Shown: positions 27,711 to 37,496 of the stretch, piece after piece
Position numbering within the stretch: position 1 is the stretch's first letter
How the letters are laid out: each line of letters opens with the position of its first letter
NCBI GenBank assembly: GCA_008727115.1
Contig: CP044131.1
Coordinates: 806,001 to 870,000 of the forward strand
DNA: 64,000 nucleotides
From: Comamonas testosteroni
Lineage (GTDB): Bacteria > Pseudomonadota > Gammaproteobacteria > Burkholderiales > Burkholderiaceae_C
Reading direction: 5' to 3'
Position numbers and translations under genes: made by a program
Notes under the pieces: generated by a model
Told to the model about the DNA's origin: nothing
The model's input: the letters and a program-made list of their open reading frames with translations, nothing else
Database searches by the model: none

Positions 27711-27777
27711 GCGTGCTCCTGAATAAAAGATTTCAGGGCGCAGTGTTTATCGCCACTGTGTGGCTGAGATGAAGTCT

Positions 27778-27793
27778 GTGAAGCCAGTGTGAA
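27778..27793 (-). promoter_or_regulatory. CreB-binding box (cre tag) upstream of creD
   Basis: Two direct GTGAA repeats separated by six bases, i.e. TTCAC-N6-TTCAC on the minus strand, the published cre/blr tag bound by phosphorylated CreB. It lies in the creC-creD gap, 68 bases before the creD ATG, where an activator site is expected. Both half sites are perfect. Confidence 0.85.
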
Positions 27794-27817
27794 GTCTGAC
27801 TTTTTCTTCTGAATGAC

Positions 27818-29272
27818 TTAAGTCTCAGGAGCGAAGTCCAGCGTCACAGCAAGGCCTGGATGCAGATTTTCTACCTGCATGAGGCCTCCGTGCAGATGCA
27901 TGATGCGGGTCACGATGGACAGGCCCAGCCCGGTTCCGCTGCGCTCACCATTAGGTCTGGGCGTTGTGAAAAAGCGCTCGCCTAGACGAGGTAGCAAGCT
28001 CTCGGGTACACCCGGGCCTTGGTCGCTGACGGTGAGGCGGTGCGGGGCCAGTTCCAGAGAAATCACACTGCCGTCGGGGGAGAAGTCCAGGGCGTTTTGC
28101 AGCAAGTTGCTGATGGCCAGGGTGACCAGTCCGGCTTCCCAGGGGCCGGAGCTGTCGCTGCCCTGAAGGTGGATGCGGATGCTGCGCTGCTCGGCATGGC
28201 TTTGCAATGCAGCGGCCACCTGCTGCGCGCACTCCAGCAGACTGCAGTGCTGGCTGCCGTCCAGTTGCTGGCGCTGCTCAAGGCGGCTGAGTTGCAGCAG
28301 CTGGTCGATCAGGTTTTGCAGGCGCAGACTTTGCTCTACGACCTGGTTGGCAAACATGATGCGGTCTTGCGCGGGAAGGTTTTCCTGCAGCAGCTCACCC
28401 GCACCGCGGATGGCTGCCACGGGGCTCTTGAGCTCATGGGTCAGTGCGCGCACATAGCCCTCGATGTAGTCCCTGCCTTCCAGGCGCTTGCGCATGTGAT
28501 CCATGGCCTGGGCCAGCTCTCCCAGTTCGCCCGGCATATCGGGAACGGGGGCTTGAGGCCTGAACTGCGCTGGATGTGCCGATTCATGGAGGGTGGGGGC
28601 CTGTACCTGCAGTGCATAGTTGCGCAGCCGGCGCACATGAACGACAAACCACAGTGTGATGACGCAGCCTACGCCTGCCGAGAGAAGTACAAACAGCAGG
28701 CCGCCCCGCAAAATCTTCTGTTCTGCGCTATCAACAATCTTCTGCACCGAGCTGGCGGGCTTGGAGGTGGTCAGCACTCCTGCGATCTTTCCTCTGACCA
28801 GAATGGGGGCAGAGACATACATGACGCTGCTGGCCTCATCTTCTTTGACCGCACGCGTGGTGCGGGCACCATATTCGCCGCGCAGCGTCAGATAGACATC
28901 GCGCCAGCGCGAGTAGTCGGCGCCTTCATCCCTGCCCTGAGAGTCGAACAGCACCATGCCTTTGGCATCGGCCACGGTGATGCGCAGATCGAGTGTGGTC
29001 TTGCGGGAGTCCCAGATCCAGGCCTGTATCGGCTTTTGCGTGTAGCCCTGAAGTTGCTGGGCAAATGCACTGTCGGAGCCGGGCTGAAGCAGGCCTTTTT
29101 CCATGTCTGCGCTGGCCAGTGTTGCAAGGGCGTAAGCGGTTTCGACCAGCGTGTCCTCGGTCACCTTGCGCACGCTGGGCTTGATCTCCACCATGAAGAC
29201 GCGCAGTACGAAAAATGCCGCCAGTCCATTGATCAGGAAAAACGCAAAGAACAGACGCAGGCCCAGACGCAT
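27818..29272 (-). CDS. creC: Sensor histidine kinase CreC
   Basis: The membrane sensor of the CreBC two-component system, 484 residues. The N-terminus (MRLGLRLFFAFFLINGLAAF, then KPSVRKVTEDTL) closely resembles E. coli CreC. A periplasmic sensor (about 30-190) is followed by a second membrane segment (GGLLFVLLSAGVGCVITLWF) and a HAMP-like linker. The phosphoacceptor His279 is in ALTHELKSPVAAIRGA, and the ATPase domain has a G-box FSPDGSVISLEL, SDQGPGVPE and GTGLGLSIV. The start is six bases after the creB stop. Confidence 0.93.
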   Translation of the reverse strand: MRLGLRLFFAFFLINGLAAFFVLRVFMVEIKPSVRKVTEDTLVETAYALATLASADMEKGLLQPGSDSAFAQQLQGYTQKPIQAWIWDSRKTTLDLRITVADAKGMVLFDSQGRDEGADYSRWRDVYLTLRGEYGARTTRAVKEDEASSVMYVSAPILVRGKIAGVLTTSKPASSVQKIVDSAEQKILRGGLLFVLLSAGVGCVITLWFVVHVRRLRNYALQVQAPTLHESAHPAQFRPQAPVPDMPGELGELAQAMDHMRKRLEGRDYIEGYVRALTHELKSPVAAIRGAGELLQENLPAQDRIMFANQVVEQSLRLQNLIDQLLQLSRLEQRQQLDGSQHCSLLECAQQVAAALQSHAEQRSIRIHLQGSDSSGPWEAGLVTLAISNLLQNALDFSPDGSVISLELAPHRLTVSDQGPGVPESLLPRLGERFFTTPRPNGERSGTGLGLSIVTRIMHLHGGLMQVENLHPGLAVTLDFAPET

Positions 29273-29277
29273 GGCAA

Positions 29278-29985
29278 CTACCTGGGCGGGTTAAGGCTAT
29301 AGCCCAGACCGCGGTGGGTGATGATGATGTCTTGCTCGGGCAGACGCTCGCGCAGCTTCGCGCGCAAAGTTTTGATGTGGGTGTCGACCGTGCGATCCGT
29401 GCTTTCGCTGTTCATGCCCCAGACTTGCTCCAGCAGCATGTCGCGGCTCAGGATGCGGCCGGCTGCATTGGACAGGCTTTGTAGCAATTGATATTCACGT
29501 CGAGTCAGATCCAGCTGCTGGTTGTGGATAAGCGCACGTTGACCTTGCTCATCTATTTGAAGTGCTTGCGCTGATGGGGTAAGGGCTGCAGGCTGAAATT
29601 GCCTTGAACGGCGCAGCAAAGCGCGGGTGCGTGCCAGCAGCTCACGCGGGCTGAAGGGTTTGCTCAAGTAGTCGTCGGCACCCAGCTCAAGTCCCAGTAC
29701 CTTGTCCATTTCCTCCCCTCGGGCACTGAGCACAAGAATGGGAGCGAGGTCGCCCAAAGAGCGTAGCTCACGACACCAGTCCAGACCGTTGCCGTCGGGC
29801 AGTCCCACATCCATGAGCAGAGCGTCAAAACTGGCGCAGGCCCACTGCTGGCGAGCATCGGCGATCAAAAGGCTGTGGGTGACCCAAATACCCTCGCGCT
29901 CCAGGGCATAGCAGATGGTGCGGGCAATGGCTGGGTCGTCTTCAAGCAGCAGCACATGCGGCGCCGAGGAGCTAAAACCGATCAT
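29278..29985 (-). CDS. creB: Response regulator CreB
   Basis: An OmpR/PhoB-type response regulator of 235 residues. The receiver domain has the acidic pair in LLLEDDPAIA, the phosphoacceptor Asp59 in LLMDVGLPDGNGLDWC, and KPFSPRELLART. The C-terminal winged helix (TRREYQLLQSLSNAAGRILS, DRTVDTHIKTLRAKL) binds DNA. The start at MIGFSSSAPHV is chosen over a longer frame that would overlap rapZ. Only 11 bases separate it from the rapZ stop, so creBC is probably read from the nadK-recN-rapZ transcript. Confidence 0.93.
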   Translation of the reverse strand: MIGFSSSAPHVLLLEDDPAIARTICYALEREGIWVTHSLLIADARQQWACASFDALLMDVGLPDGNGLDWCRELRSLGDLAPILVLSARGEEMDKVLGLELGADDYLSKPFSPRELLARTRALLRRSRQFQPAALTPSAQALQIDEQGQRALIHNQQLDLTRREYQLLQSLSNAAGRILSRDMLLEQVWGMNSESTDRTVDTHIKTLRAKLRERLPEQDIIITHRGLGYSLNPPR

Positions 29986-29996
29986 CAGAGCTGCAT

Positions 29997-30920
29997 TCAG
30001 TGAGGGGGATGAACAGGGTCTGAGCTGAAGAACTGCTGCGAAACTTGCATGAACTTTCCGCGAAAATCCAGCGAACGATGGCGGCGCACAGTAGGCCACT
30101 GCTTCTCAAAGTGCTTGGCCAGGGCCTCGGTCAGATAGACGGAGCGATGTTGTCCGCCCGTGCAGCCAATGCCCACGGTGACATAGCTGCGATGATCCTT
30201 GGCCAGCAGCGGCAGCCAGCGCTCGAGAAACTGCTGAATGTCCTGCTGCATTTGCTGCACTTCGGGCAGGTCTTGCAGGTAGTCAATCACGGGCTGATCC
30301 AGGCCGGTAAGGGGGCGCAAGTCCTTCTCGTAATGTGGGTTGGGGAGCATGCGCACATCAAACACGTAATCAGAATCTGCTGGAATGCTGTGCTTGAAGC
30401 CAAAGGACTGAAACAGCAGTGTCATCTGCCCTGAAGGAGCCTGTATGACTTGCTTGACATAGCTCTGCAACTGGGCTGATTTGAGGTCGCTGGTGTCTAT
30501 GACGATGGAGCGCTCGCGCAAGCTGCTCAGTAGTTCGCGTTCTTTCTCGATATCCTGAACCAGCGCCTGGCGCTCGTTGGTCTGAGCACCGGGTGACAGG
30601 GGGTGGCGTCTGCGTGTTTCAGAAAAACGACGTACCAGTGTGCCTGTGCCAGCATCGAGAAAAATCATGCGTGGCTTCAGCCCTAGAGCTGCCAGACGCT
30701 CCAGCTGTTCAGGCAATTGAGGCAGTCCCTTGGCACTGCGCGCATCCATGGCGATGGCGACTTTTGTATCCTGCTGCGAGTGCTTGAGCTCGACAAAGGA
30801 CTCGAGCAATTCTGGCGGGAGATTGTCTACGCAGTAGTAGCCAGCATCTTCCAGCGCGTGCAGCGCAACGGACTTTCCCGATCCGGACATGCCGCTGATC
30901 ATAACAATCTCCATAGACAT
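29997..30920 (-). CDS. rapZ: RNase adapter protein RapZ
   Basis: A 307-residue nucleotide-binding protein. In E. coli RapZ presents the small RNA GlmZ to RNase E to control glucosamine-6-phosphate synthase. Walker A GMSGSGKS lies at the N-terminus, [14 protein letters not shown] and [20 protein letters not shown] follow, and the C-terminal domain has [15 protein letters not shown]. The start [10 protein letters not shown] at 30920 is preceded by AGGGGAG; a second ATG two codons later is equally possible. It lies four bases after recN rather than in the usual rpoN/pts neighbourhood. Confidence 0.94.
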   Translation of the reverse strand: MSMEIVMISGMSGSGKSVALHALEDAGYYCVDNLPPELLESFVELKHSQQDTKVAIAMDARSAKGLPQLPEQLERLAALGLKPRMIFLDAGTGTLVRRFSETRRRHPLSPGAQTNERQALVQDIEKERELLSSLRERSIVIDTSDLKSAQLQSYVKQVIQAPSGQMTLLFQSFGFKHSIPADSDYVFDVRMLPNPHYEKDLRPLTGLDQPVIDYLQDLPEVQQMQQDIQQFLERWLPLLAKDHRSYVTVGIGCTGGQHRSVYLTEALAKHFEKQWPTVRRHRSLDFRGKFMQVSQQFFSSDPVHPPH

Positions 30921-30924
30921 GATT

Positions 30925-32688
30925 TCACACTCCCCTGACTTTGCTGCCGCTCTTCCGCGCTGTGGCTGTTGACCTGTCGCTGCGGTTTTTGCCGGCTGAT
31001 GGCTGCAAGATAGTGTCCGCAACGGGTGGTTGTGATGACAATCTTGCCATGGTCAGCATTTCTCGGGCATGAGCCATGGTTGCTTCGGACAAATGCTCTC
31101 CGCCCAGCATGCGAGCCATCTCCATCTCTCGCTCCTCGCCAGTCAGTGGATCTACGCTGCTGATGGTGGTGTTGGACTTTGGGCGCTTGGTGACGCGGTA
31201 ATGCTGGTTGGCATAGGCGGCTACCTGGGGCAGGTGGGTGACGGCCAGAACTTGGCGTGAGTGACCTAGTGAGTGCATGAGGCGGCCCACTGTCTCTGCA
31301 ACGGCACCACCCACGCCTGAATCCACTTCGTCAAAGATCAACGTCCCGGCCTGGCCGAGCTCGCTGGTGGTCACGGCAATGGCCAGCGAGATGCGCGAAA
31401 GCTCTCCGCCCGATGCCACCTTGGCAATAGGCTTGGGTGTCGCTCCTGTATGGCCTGCGACCAGAAAGGTAATGCTGTCGGTGCCCGCGAGACTGGCCGT
31501 TTCAGCTTGCTCCAGCTGCACTTCAAAGCGTCCCCCCTTCATGCCCAGGGTCTGCATGGACTGAGTGATGGCACGCGAAAGGCGCGGTGCAGCAAGAGCA
31601 CGTTGCTGAGAAATTTGGCGTGCTTCGACTAGATACTTCTGGTGCGCTGCCTGTTCAGTTGCGCGCAAGCCATCGACATCGACGGCTGCATCGAGCTGGC
31701 GAAGCTCCTGCTTCCAGCCTTCCAGCAGAGCGGGTAGCTCTTCGGGAGTACGCTTGTAGCGGCGTGCCAGTTGCATCCACAGTGACAGGCGTTCATCCAG
31801 ATCGGCCAGCAGCTCGGGATCCAGGTCGGCACGGCGCAGATAGGCCTGCAGGGAGTGACGGGCATCGTGCAACTGCGCTACGCATGAGCCCAGCACGTCG
31901 GCAATATTTTGGAACTGTGGTTCCAGGTGCTCTTGATCCTGTAGCAGGTGATGGGCCTTGCCTAAAGGGTTGGCGGCACCAGCCTCATCATCTTCCAGCA
32001 ACTGCAAGCAGGTTTGTGCAGAGTCCATCAGCGTCTGTGCGTGCGACAGTCGCGTGTGCTGGGCGTTGAGTTCATCCCATTCATCAGCGCGGGGGGAGAG
32101 CTTTTCCAGCTCTGAAATCTGCCATTGAAGGCGTTCACGCTCGCGCTGCAGGTTGTCCTGAGCGGCCAGTGCTTGCTCCAGTGCCTGGCTGCTTTGGCGC
32201 CAGCTTTGCCACAGTGTCTTGAGTGCAGCGGTATCAATGCTGCCATAGGTGTCCAGCATGGCGCGCGCTGCATCAGGACGGGTCAGGCTTTGCCAAGCAT
32301 GTTGGCCGTGAATATCTATCAGCTGTTCACCCAGGTGACGCAGTTGTGTGGCTGTGGCGGGGGAGCCATTGATCCATGCGCGACTGCGGCCCTGGCTGTC
32401 TATGACGCGGCGCAGCAGCAGTTCAGGCTCTTGCGAGAAACCGGCTTCTTCCAGCCAGGCTTGCAAATAGGGCGGGCAATCGAATACAGCACAGATATCG
32501 GTTTGGTTGCAGCCTTCGCGGACCACCTGGGCATCGGCCCGCGCGCCTAAAACCAACTGCAACGCATCGAGCATGATGGATTTGCCGGCACCTGTCTCGC
32601 CGGTCAGGACGGTAAATCCCGCCTGCCAGTCAAGATCCAGGGATTGAACGATGACAAAGTCCCGCAGAACTATGCGTTTTAGCGCCAT
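30925..32688 (-). CDS. recN: DNA repair protein RecN
   Basis: An SMC-like ATPase used in double-strand-break repair, 587 residues. Walker [16 protein letters not shown] is near residue 33; two long coiled-coil regions (about 150-220 and 255-350) flank the tip. The signature [14 protein letters not shown] and Walker [14 protein letters not shown] form the C-terminal ATPase half. The last 30 residues are a basic, variable tail. It starts two bases after the nadK stop, so it belongs to the nadK-recN-rapZ-creBC run. In E. coli nadK and recN are also neighbours. Confidence 0.96.
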   Translation of the reverse strand: MALKRIVLRDFVIVQSLDLDWQAGFTVLTGETGAGKSIMLDALQLVLGARADAQVVREGCNQTDICAVFDCPPYLQAWLEEAGFSQEPELLLRRVIDSQGRSRAWINGSPATATQLRHLGEQLIDIHGQHAWQSLTRPDAARAMLDTYGSIDTAALKTLWQSWRQSSQALEQALAAQDNLQRERERLQWQISELEKLSPRADEWDELNAQHTRLSHAQTLMDSAQTCLQLLEDDEAGAANPLGKAHHLLQDQEHLEPQFQNIADVLGSCVAQLHDARHSLQAYLRRADLDPELLADLDERLSLWMQLARRYKRTPEELPALLEGWKQELRQLDAAVDVDGLRATEQAAHQKYLVEARQISQQRALAAPRLSRAITQSMQTLGMKGGRFEVQLEQAETASLAGTDSITFLVAGHTGATPKPIAKVASGGELSRISLAIAVTTSELGQAGTLIFDEVDSGVGGAVAETVGRLMHSLGHSRQVLAVTHLPQVAAYANQHYRVTKRPKSNTTISSVDPLTGEEREMEMARMLGGEHLSEATMAHAREMLTMARLSSQPPVADTILQPSAGKNRSDRSTATARKSGSKVRGV

Positions 32689-32690
32689 GT

Positions 32691-33590
32691 TCAGACGCCT
32701 CCCTCATTCCAGCCCAGCTTTTTGCGCAGGGTTGCATAGTAGTTCCAGCCCTTGGGGTGCAGAAAGTGCACGCTGTGGTCTGCACGCTTGACCAGAATGC
32801 GGTCGCCTTGCTGCAGCGAAGCCAGCGACTGCATGTCAAAGTTCGCGCTGGCATCGCCTCGGCCGCCCACGACTTCAATCGTCACTTCCTGAGAGTCGGA
32901 CAGAACAATGGGGCGGTTGGAGAGATTGTGTGGGGCAATCGGAACAATGACCCAGGCGGGAATGGATGGGTGAAGCATGGGGCCACCAGCTGAAAGCGCG
33001 TAGGCTGTCGAACCTGTAGGCGAAGCCACAATGAGGCCGTCGGCGCGCTGGTTGGAGACGAAGCGCCCGCCGACTTCGATACGAAGCTCTACCATGCCAG
33101 AGGTTGAACCACGGTTCACAACGACATCGTTCATGGCTTGTGCTTCGAATACACATTGGCCTTCACGCACGACTCGTGCGTGCATGAGAGGTCGCTCATC
33201 CTCCTCATACTCGCCATGCAGAATGGGCGTGATGGAAGCTTCAAACTCTTCCAGGGCAATATCGGTCACAAAGCCTAGGCGGCCCTGGTTGATACCCACC
33301 AGAGGCGTGCCATAGCGAGCCAGATGGCGGCACACGCCTAGCATGGTGCCGTCGCCGCCTACGACTAGTCCCAAGTCGCAATGTCTGCCCAGGCCGTCCA
33401 CATCCATGCTTGGGTAGTCGCTCAGGCCGGAATTAAGTGCTGACTGGGTATCCAGAATCACCTCACAACCCTGGCTGCGCACGTAGTCCGCAATCCTTCG
33501 AAGTGCCGTGCTGGCGGCTTCGGATGGCGCGCCTGCGGCGGGTGTGTGGTACTTGCCGATCAAGGCAATATGGTGGAACGTGGATGTCAT
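32691..33590 (-). CDS. nadK: NAD kinase
   Basis: Phosphorylates NAD to NADP in the cytoplasm, 299 residues. The catalytic motif [16 protein letters not shown] is near residue 77, and the NAD-binding motif [11 protein letters not shown] is near 100. [16 protein letters not shown] near 190 is the second family motif. It is divergent from hrcA, with only 29 bases between the start codons, so the two promoters must overlap or lie inside the opposite genes. It heads the recN-rapZ-creBC run. Confidence 0.96.
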   Translation of the reverse strand: MTSTFHHIALIGKYHTPAAGAPSEAASTALRRIADYVRSQGCEVILDTQSALNSGLSDYPSMDVDGLGRHCDLGLVVGGDGTMLGVCRHLARYGTPLVGINQGRLGFVTDIALEEFEASITPILHGEYEEDERPLMHARVVREGQCVFEAQAMNDVVVNRGSTSGMVELRIEVGGRFVSNQRADGLIVASPTGSTAYALSAGGPMLHPSIPAWVIVPIAPHNLSNRPIVLSDSQEVTIEVVGGRGDASANFDMQSLASLQQGDRILVKRADHSVHFLHPKGWNYYATLRKKLGWNEGGV

Positions 33591-33619
33591 CTGGGAAATT
33601 ACATCATTAAAATGAAATC

Positions 33620-34627
33620 ATGCTCGACGAACGTGCCAAGTTATTGCTCAAAGCGCTGATCGAGCGTTACATCGCTGACGGTCAACCCATCGGATCGCGC
33701 ACACTCTCACGTGCATCGGGTCTTGAATTGTCGCCTGCCACCATACGCAATGTGATGGCTGATCTAGAGGAAATGGGACTCATCATCAGTCCTCACACAT
33801 CGGCAGGTCGTGTGCCGACAGCCCGGGGATATCGGCTGTTTGTAGACACCATGCTGACCGTGGATAGATCCGACCTTGTAACGCCCGGCCTGATGCCTGA
33901 ACAGCCGCAAAAAGTGATTGCCAATGCGGCCAATCTTTTGTCCAACCTCTCCCAGTTTGTGGGAGTGGTCATGGTGCCGCGTCGCAGTTCGGTATTCAAA
34001 CATATTGAGTTCGTGCGTCTGTCGGAGCGACGCTTTCTGGTCATCATCGTCTCGCCAGAAGGCGATGTGCAAAACCGCGTCATCTTTACGGATGTGGATT
34101 ACCAGTCTTCACAGTTGATCGAAGCATCTAATTTCCTCAATCATCATTACGCCGGTTTGACGATGGAAGATGTTCGCACTCGCTTGCAAAGTGAGGTGGA
34201 GCAGTTGCGCGGAGAAGTTGCGGATCTCATGCAGGCAGCAGTGAATGTGGGTACGGAAGTCATGAGCAGTCACGACCGCGAGGATGTTGTGATTGCAGGT
34301 GAGCGCAACCTGCTGTCGGTAAGTGACTTCTCCGGCGACATGGGCAACTTGCGCCGAGCTTTTGATCTTTTTGAGCAAAAGACTCAGATCCTGCGACTGC
34401 TGGATTTCTCCAATCAGGCGGATGGCGTGCGCATCTATATCGGAGGAGAAAGTCAAACAGTGCCGTTCGAGGATCTCTCTGTGGTGAGTGCTCCTTATGA
34501 GTTGGACGGCAAAGTGGTTGGAACTTTGGGAGTGATTGGACCGACGCGCATGCACTACGACAAGATGATCCAGATTGTTGATATCACATCCAAACTGGTG
34601 AGCAATGCCTTAAGCCACAAGCGTTAG
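33620..34627 (+). CDS. hrcA: Heat-inducible transcription repressor HrcA
   Basis: A 335-residue repressor of heat-shock (groESL/dnaK-type) operons that binds CIRCE operators. An N-terminal winged helix ([57 protein letters not shown]) is followed by the GAF-like and C-terminal domains with [17 protein letters not shown] and [13 protein letters not shown]. No CIRCE sequence is visible near the gene, so autoregulation through one is not supported here. The nadK/hrcA divergence is common in betaproteobacteria. Confidence 0.96.
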   Translation: MLDERAKLLLKALIERYIADGQPIGSRTLSRASGLELSPATIRNVMADLEEMGLIISPHTSAGRVPTARGYRLFVDTMLTVDRSDLVTPGLMPEQPQKVIANAANLLSNLSQFVGVVMVPRRSSVFKHIEFVRLSERRFLVIIVSPEGDVQNRVIFTDVDYQSSQLIEASNFLNHHYAGLTMEDVRTRLQSEVEQLRGEVADLMQAAVNVGTEVMSSHDREDVVIAGERNLLSVSDFSGDMGNLRRAFDLFEQKTQILRLLDFSNQADGVRIYIGGESQTVPFEDLSVVSAPYELDGKVVGTLGVIGPTRMHYDKMIQIVDITSKLVSNALSHKR

Positions 34628-34679
34628 GCTCTACAATAGCGAAGTTTTTCTGGTGGCAGTCACGGCTGTTGTCAGTGTT

Positions 34680-34756
34680 GGGGCGTTAGCTCAGTTGGTT
34701 AGAGCAGAGGACTCATAATCCTTTGGTCGACAGTTCAAGTCTGTCACGCCCTACCA
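34680..34756 (+). tRNA. tRNA with CAU anticodon (elongator Met or lysidine Ile2)
   Basis: A 77-nucleotide cloverleaf with encoded CCA. The acceptor is GGGGCGT/ACGCCCT, the D arm GCTCAGTTGGTTAGAGC, and the anticodon arm GAGGA-CTCATAA-TCCTT (anticodon CAT). The T arm has loop TTCAAGT. The variable and T-loop sequences (TTGGTC, TTCAAGT) resemble E. coli tRNA-Ile2, in which C34 becomes lysidine, more than its elongator tRNA-Met. It is not an initiator tRNA, since the 1-72 position can pair (G-U). The isoacceptor is left open. Confidence 0.9.
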
Positions 34757-34767
34757 AGCTGCATGAA

Positions 34768-34800
34768 AGCCTGCTGTCGTTATCGATGGCAGGCTTTTTT
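34768..34800 (+). terminator. Terminator after the CAU tRNA
   Basis: AGCCTGC (34768-34774) pairs with GCAGGCT (34789-34795), followed by T residues. The loop is 14 bases. Confidence 0.75.
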
Positions 34801-34872
34801 CTTGGCAGACTGAGAAAAAGTTGCAGATTTGTTCTGGCGGACGTTTTTGCGCTGCTAGAATACAACCCTGTT

Positions 34873-34949
34873 GCGGCTGTAGCTCAGCTGGATAGAGTAC
34901 TTGGCTACGAACCAAGGGGTCGTGGGTTCGATTCCTGCCAGCCGCACCA
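34873..34949 (+). tRNA. tRNA-Arg (ACG anticodon)
   Basis: A 77-nucleotide cloverleaf with encoded CCA. The acceptor is GCGGCTG/CAGCCGC, the D arm GCTCAGCTGGATAGAGT, and the anticodon arm CTTGG-CTACGAA-CCAAG (ACG, normally read with inosine 34). The T arm contains GGGTTCGATTCC. TAGAAT at 34856-34861 may be its -10 box. Confidence 0.95.
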
Positions 34950-34956
34950 AAAACGT

Positions 34957-34990
34957 CAAACCTCAGAACCGAAAAGTTCTGAGGTTTTTT
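34957..34990 (+). terminator. Terminator after tRNA-Arg
   Basis: AACCTCAGAAC (34959-34969) pairs perfectly with GTTCTGAGGTT (34976-34986), followed by four more T residues. It may also serve the convergent kinase gene. Confidence 0.92.
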
Positions 34991-35014
34991 CGTATCTGGA
35001 GGGTGGAAGTGCTC

Positions 35015-37378
35015 TCAGGCCTTGGGAATCAGCAAGGTAAAGGTACTGCCTTGGCCTAGCTGGCTCTGGATCAGCAGGCGGCCTCCATGGCGTTGAGCTA
35101 CGGTGCGAGTGAAGGTCAGGCCCAGGCCAACGCCATCGATGCGTTGGTGTTGCTGCAGTCGCTCAAAGGGCTGGCTGAGTCTGGCGAGAGAGTCCTCATC
35201 CATACCGGGGCCGTGATCACGCACGGCAATGCCCCAATGCTCGCCCTGGTCGGTGATGCTGACTTCGACTGTAGTGTGTGCGTCAGAGTCTTGCGGCTTG
35301 CCGTATTTGATGGCGTTGGTCAGCAGGTTGATGACAGCGCGATGCAGCAGGCCAGGGTCTCCGCGTACGGTCGCCTCAGTTTCTGGCAATTCAAACATCA
35401 GATCGACGTTTTGTTGCTGGGCTTGTGTCCAGCAGTCCGAGACCGCCTGATCGGCCAGCAGACCCAGCTCCAGCATTTCGCTGCGGTAGTGTTGCTGCTG
35501 GGCGCGAGCCAGGTGCACAAAGTCGTCCGCCAGTTGCAGTGAAGACTGGGCGTAGCTTTCAATGCGTGCAAACAGCAGCTCTTCGGACTCAATGCGCTTG
35601 CTGGTCTGCTGCATCTCCAGCAGCGTAATGATGGAGCCGATAGGGGAGCGAATATCGTGGGAGATGAACTGCATGGCCTGATCGCGCTGGGCCTGGGCGC
35701 TACGCAGGTCACTGATATCGATCAGGGTAATCAGCCAGCCCGAGGTGGGCGGGGCCTCGAAGGCCTGGCTTAGCAGCATCAGATAGCGCCCCTGCGTATC
35801 CCGTCCTTCGCTTTTGCGTGGCAGGCTTGCTTGCTGCAAGGCGGTGCGCGTCAACAAAGGGGCGCTGCTGGCGGGTAGGCTGGTTGAGCGGTAATCGTGA
35901 CTGGTGGCATTGTGCAGGCCACTGAGCAGGTGGACGAGGTCATCGCCTTGCTGAAGCTTTTCTCCCAGGCTTTGCATGTAGCGATGGGCGGCAGTGTTGG
36001 CGAGCAGCAGGCGCCCGTCGTGGTCGCAGACGAAGGTGGCAGATGGTAATTGACGCAGGCTTTCGCTCACAAAGTGATGCAGTGCGCGCAGCTGGCGCGA
36101 GGCTTGTTCCACGGCCGCAATGCGCTGGTCCAAGGCGTCGCTCTTGAGGGACAGGGCCGGGAGGCCCTGGCCTTGCAGATCCCGCAACTCCAGCGCCAGA
36201 AAGCGTGTGGCAGCGCGCAGACGCAGCCAGCTCCACAGAGGATAGGCCAGCGACAGCCCCAGCAGCGCGGCTGCCGGTGCGGTTTGTATATGGCCCCAGC
36301 GTGGTGCCAGGCCGGCTGCCAGCAGGCATAGCAAGGCCAGCAGGCCGCTTGCCAGCAAGCCGCCCGAGGGGCCAAACCAGGCCAGTGCCAGCAGGCCCAG
36401 CAACACTGGCAGCAGGTTGAGAGCACGATTGAGCAGGGGCGAGGCCGGCTCAAGATGCGTGTCCTGCAGGATGCCGTTGAGCACATGACCCTGCATCTCC
36501 ACGTTGGAGATCAGGCGAGCATCCAGACCAATGGGGGCGGTGAATTTTTCGCCCAGTCCGGCGGCCGTGGCACCGATCAGCACATATTTGCCGCGAAACG
36601 TGGCGGCTGGAATATCGCCGCGCAGCACGTCAATGTAGGAGTACGTGGTGAAAGGCGGTTGATAGCCTTTGCGGCGATCTTGCGTCGCTGATGCAAAGGT
36701 GACGATCTGAGGGTGCTGGCGCTGCCATGTGGAAGAGGCGGTGGCGGGCAGCGCTCCCGCAGCGACCGGCTTTTGCTGGCATGCAAGACGGGTTTCGCCA
36801 ATGCAGTGAAGGCTTAGCGCCATATGCCACCAAAGCTGATCTGCCGTGCCTTCCTGGGCGTAGAAGCGCCGCACCATTCCGTTGGCATCCACGGGCATCT
36901 GGGTGTGGCCTAGCGCTGCGGCGGCCTTGGTGAACTCTTGCAAAGGCAGGGTGACACTGCCCTGGGCCGAGCGCGTGACGGGCAGTACCACCTTGCCGCT
37001 TTTTTGCAAAGCGCGTTGCAGCAGCAGGTCGTCTTCGGGGTAGTCCCAGTCTTCTTCGCTGAAGACGATGTCCATGCCGATGGCGCGCGGCTGGCCTTGC
37101 GTGATGTGATCAAGCACCGCAGCGTGCAGCGCCCGGCGCCACGGCCAGCGGCCAATGCTGTTGATGCTGTCGTCGTCAATGGCAACGATGACGACTTCGG
37201 GCACTGCCGGCCTTTGGTGCAGCCAGGCGGAGGTGTCCTGGACGATGCCGTTGATCCGGGCCAGTTGCTGGCTGCCGCTGAGCCACCAGGTCAGGCCAAG
37301 CAAGAAAGCACTGAGTAGCAGCCAGCTCAGGCGCAGGTCTTGCAAGCGGCTTTTGCGGGGGCCAGGAGCTTCCTGCAT
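35015..37378 (-). CDS. CHASE2-domain sensor histidine kinase
   Basis: A 787-residue membrane sensor. One N-terminal membrane segment (LSWLLLSAFLLGLTWWLSG) leads into a periplasmic CHASE2 domain (about 50-295), with VVIVAIDDDSINSIGRWPW and FRGKYVLIGATAAGLGEKF as family landmarks. Three more membrane segments follow (about 305-385), then a PAS-like region (about 440-550). The phosphoacceptor His574 is in QFISHDIRSPIGSIITL, and the ATPase domain has RDHGPGMDEDS and GVGLGLTFTRTVA. It is the last gene of a minus-strand group with a LysM/FecR protein and a regulator. The stimulus is unknown. Confidence 0.9.
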   Translation of the reverse strand: MQEAPGPRKSRLQDLRLSWLLLSAFLLGLTWWLSGSQQLARINGIVQDTSAWLHQRPAVPEVVIVAIDDDSINSIGRWPWRRALHAAVLDHITQGQPRAIGMDIVFSEEDWDYPEDDLLLQRALQKSGKVVLPVTRSAQGSVTLPLQEFTKAAAALGHTQMPVDANGMVRRFYAQEGTADQLWWHMALSLHCIGETRLACQQKPVAAGALPATASSTWQRQHPQIVTFASATQDRRKGYQPPFTTYSYIDVLRGDIPAATFRGKYVLIGATAAGLGEKFTAPIGLDARLISNVEMQGHVLNGILQDTHLEPASPLLNRALNLLPVLLGLLALAWFGPSGGLLASGLLALLCLLAAGLAPRWGHIQTAPAAALLGLSLAYPLWSWLRLRAATRFLALELRDLQGQGLPALSLKSDALDQRIAAVEQASRQLRALHHFVSESLRQLPSATFVCDHDGRLLLANTAAHRYMQSLGEKLQQGDDLVHLLSGLHNATSHDYRSTSLPASSAPLLTRTALQQASLPRKSEGRDTQGRYLMLLSQAFEAPPTSGWLITLIDISDLRSAQAQRDQAMQFISHDIRSPIGSIITLLEMQQTSKRIESEELLFARIESYAQSSLQLADDFVHLARAQQQHYRSEMLELGLLADQAVSDCWTQAQQQNVDLMFELPETEATVRGDPGLLHRAVINLLTNAIKYGKPQDSDAHTTVEVSITDQGEHWGIAVRDHGPGMDEDSLARLSQPFERLQQHQRIDGVGLGLTFTRTVAQRHGGRLLIQSQLGQGSTFTLLIPKA

Positions 37379-37403
37379 GCAGTCAGATAGAGAGATTGCT
37401 TAT

Positions 37404-37496
37404 AAAACCATAGCTGATAGCGCTTGTGTTGCAATGATTTGATGATTGAATCAATCTGAAGTCCATTGCAGATGGGCGCATGCAGCTATTGTTTTT
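37404..37496. repeat. Palindromic element A, complete copy
   Basis: The left arm AAAACCATAGCTGATAGCGC continues into TTGCAATG, and the right arm CATTGCAGATGGGCGCATGC continues into AGCTATTGTTTTT. They form an interrupted inverted repeat of about 33 bases per arm. An inner GATTGAATCAATC palindrome sits near the centre. The right end overlaps the stop codon of the LysM/FecR gene by two bases. Confidence 0.8.

Noticed and set aside
33591-33619. CIRCE operator at hrcA
   Set aside because: No TTAGCACTC-N9-GAGTGCTAA-like sequence is present in the nadK-hrcA space or nearby.
34680-34949. Integration (att) site at the tRNA pair
   Set aside because: Both tRNA genes are intact, with no duplicated 3' fragments, integrase gene or foreign DNA next to them.
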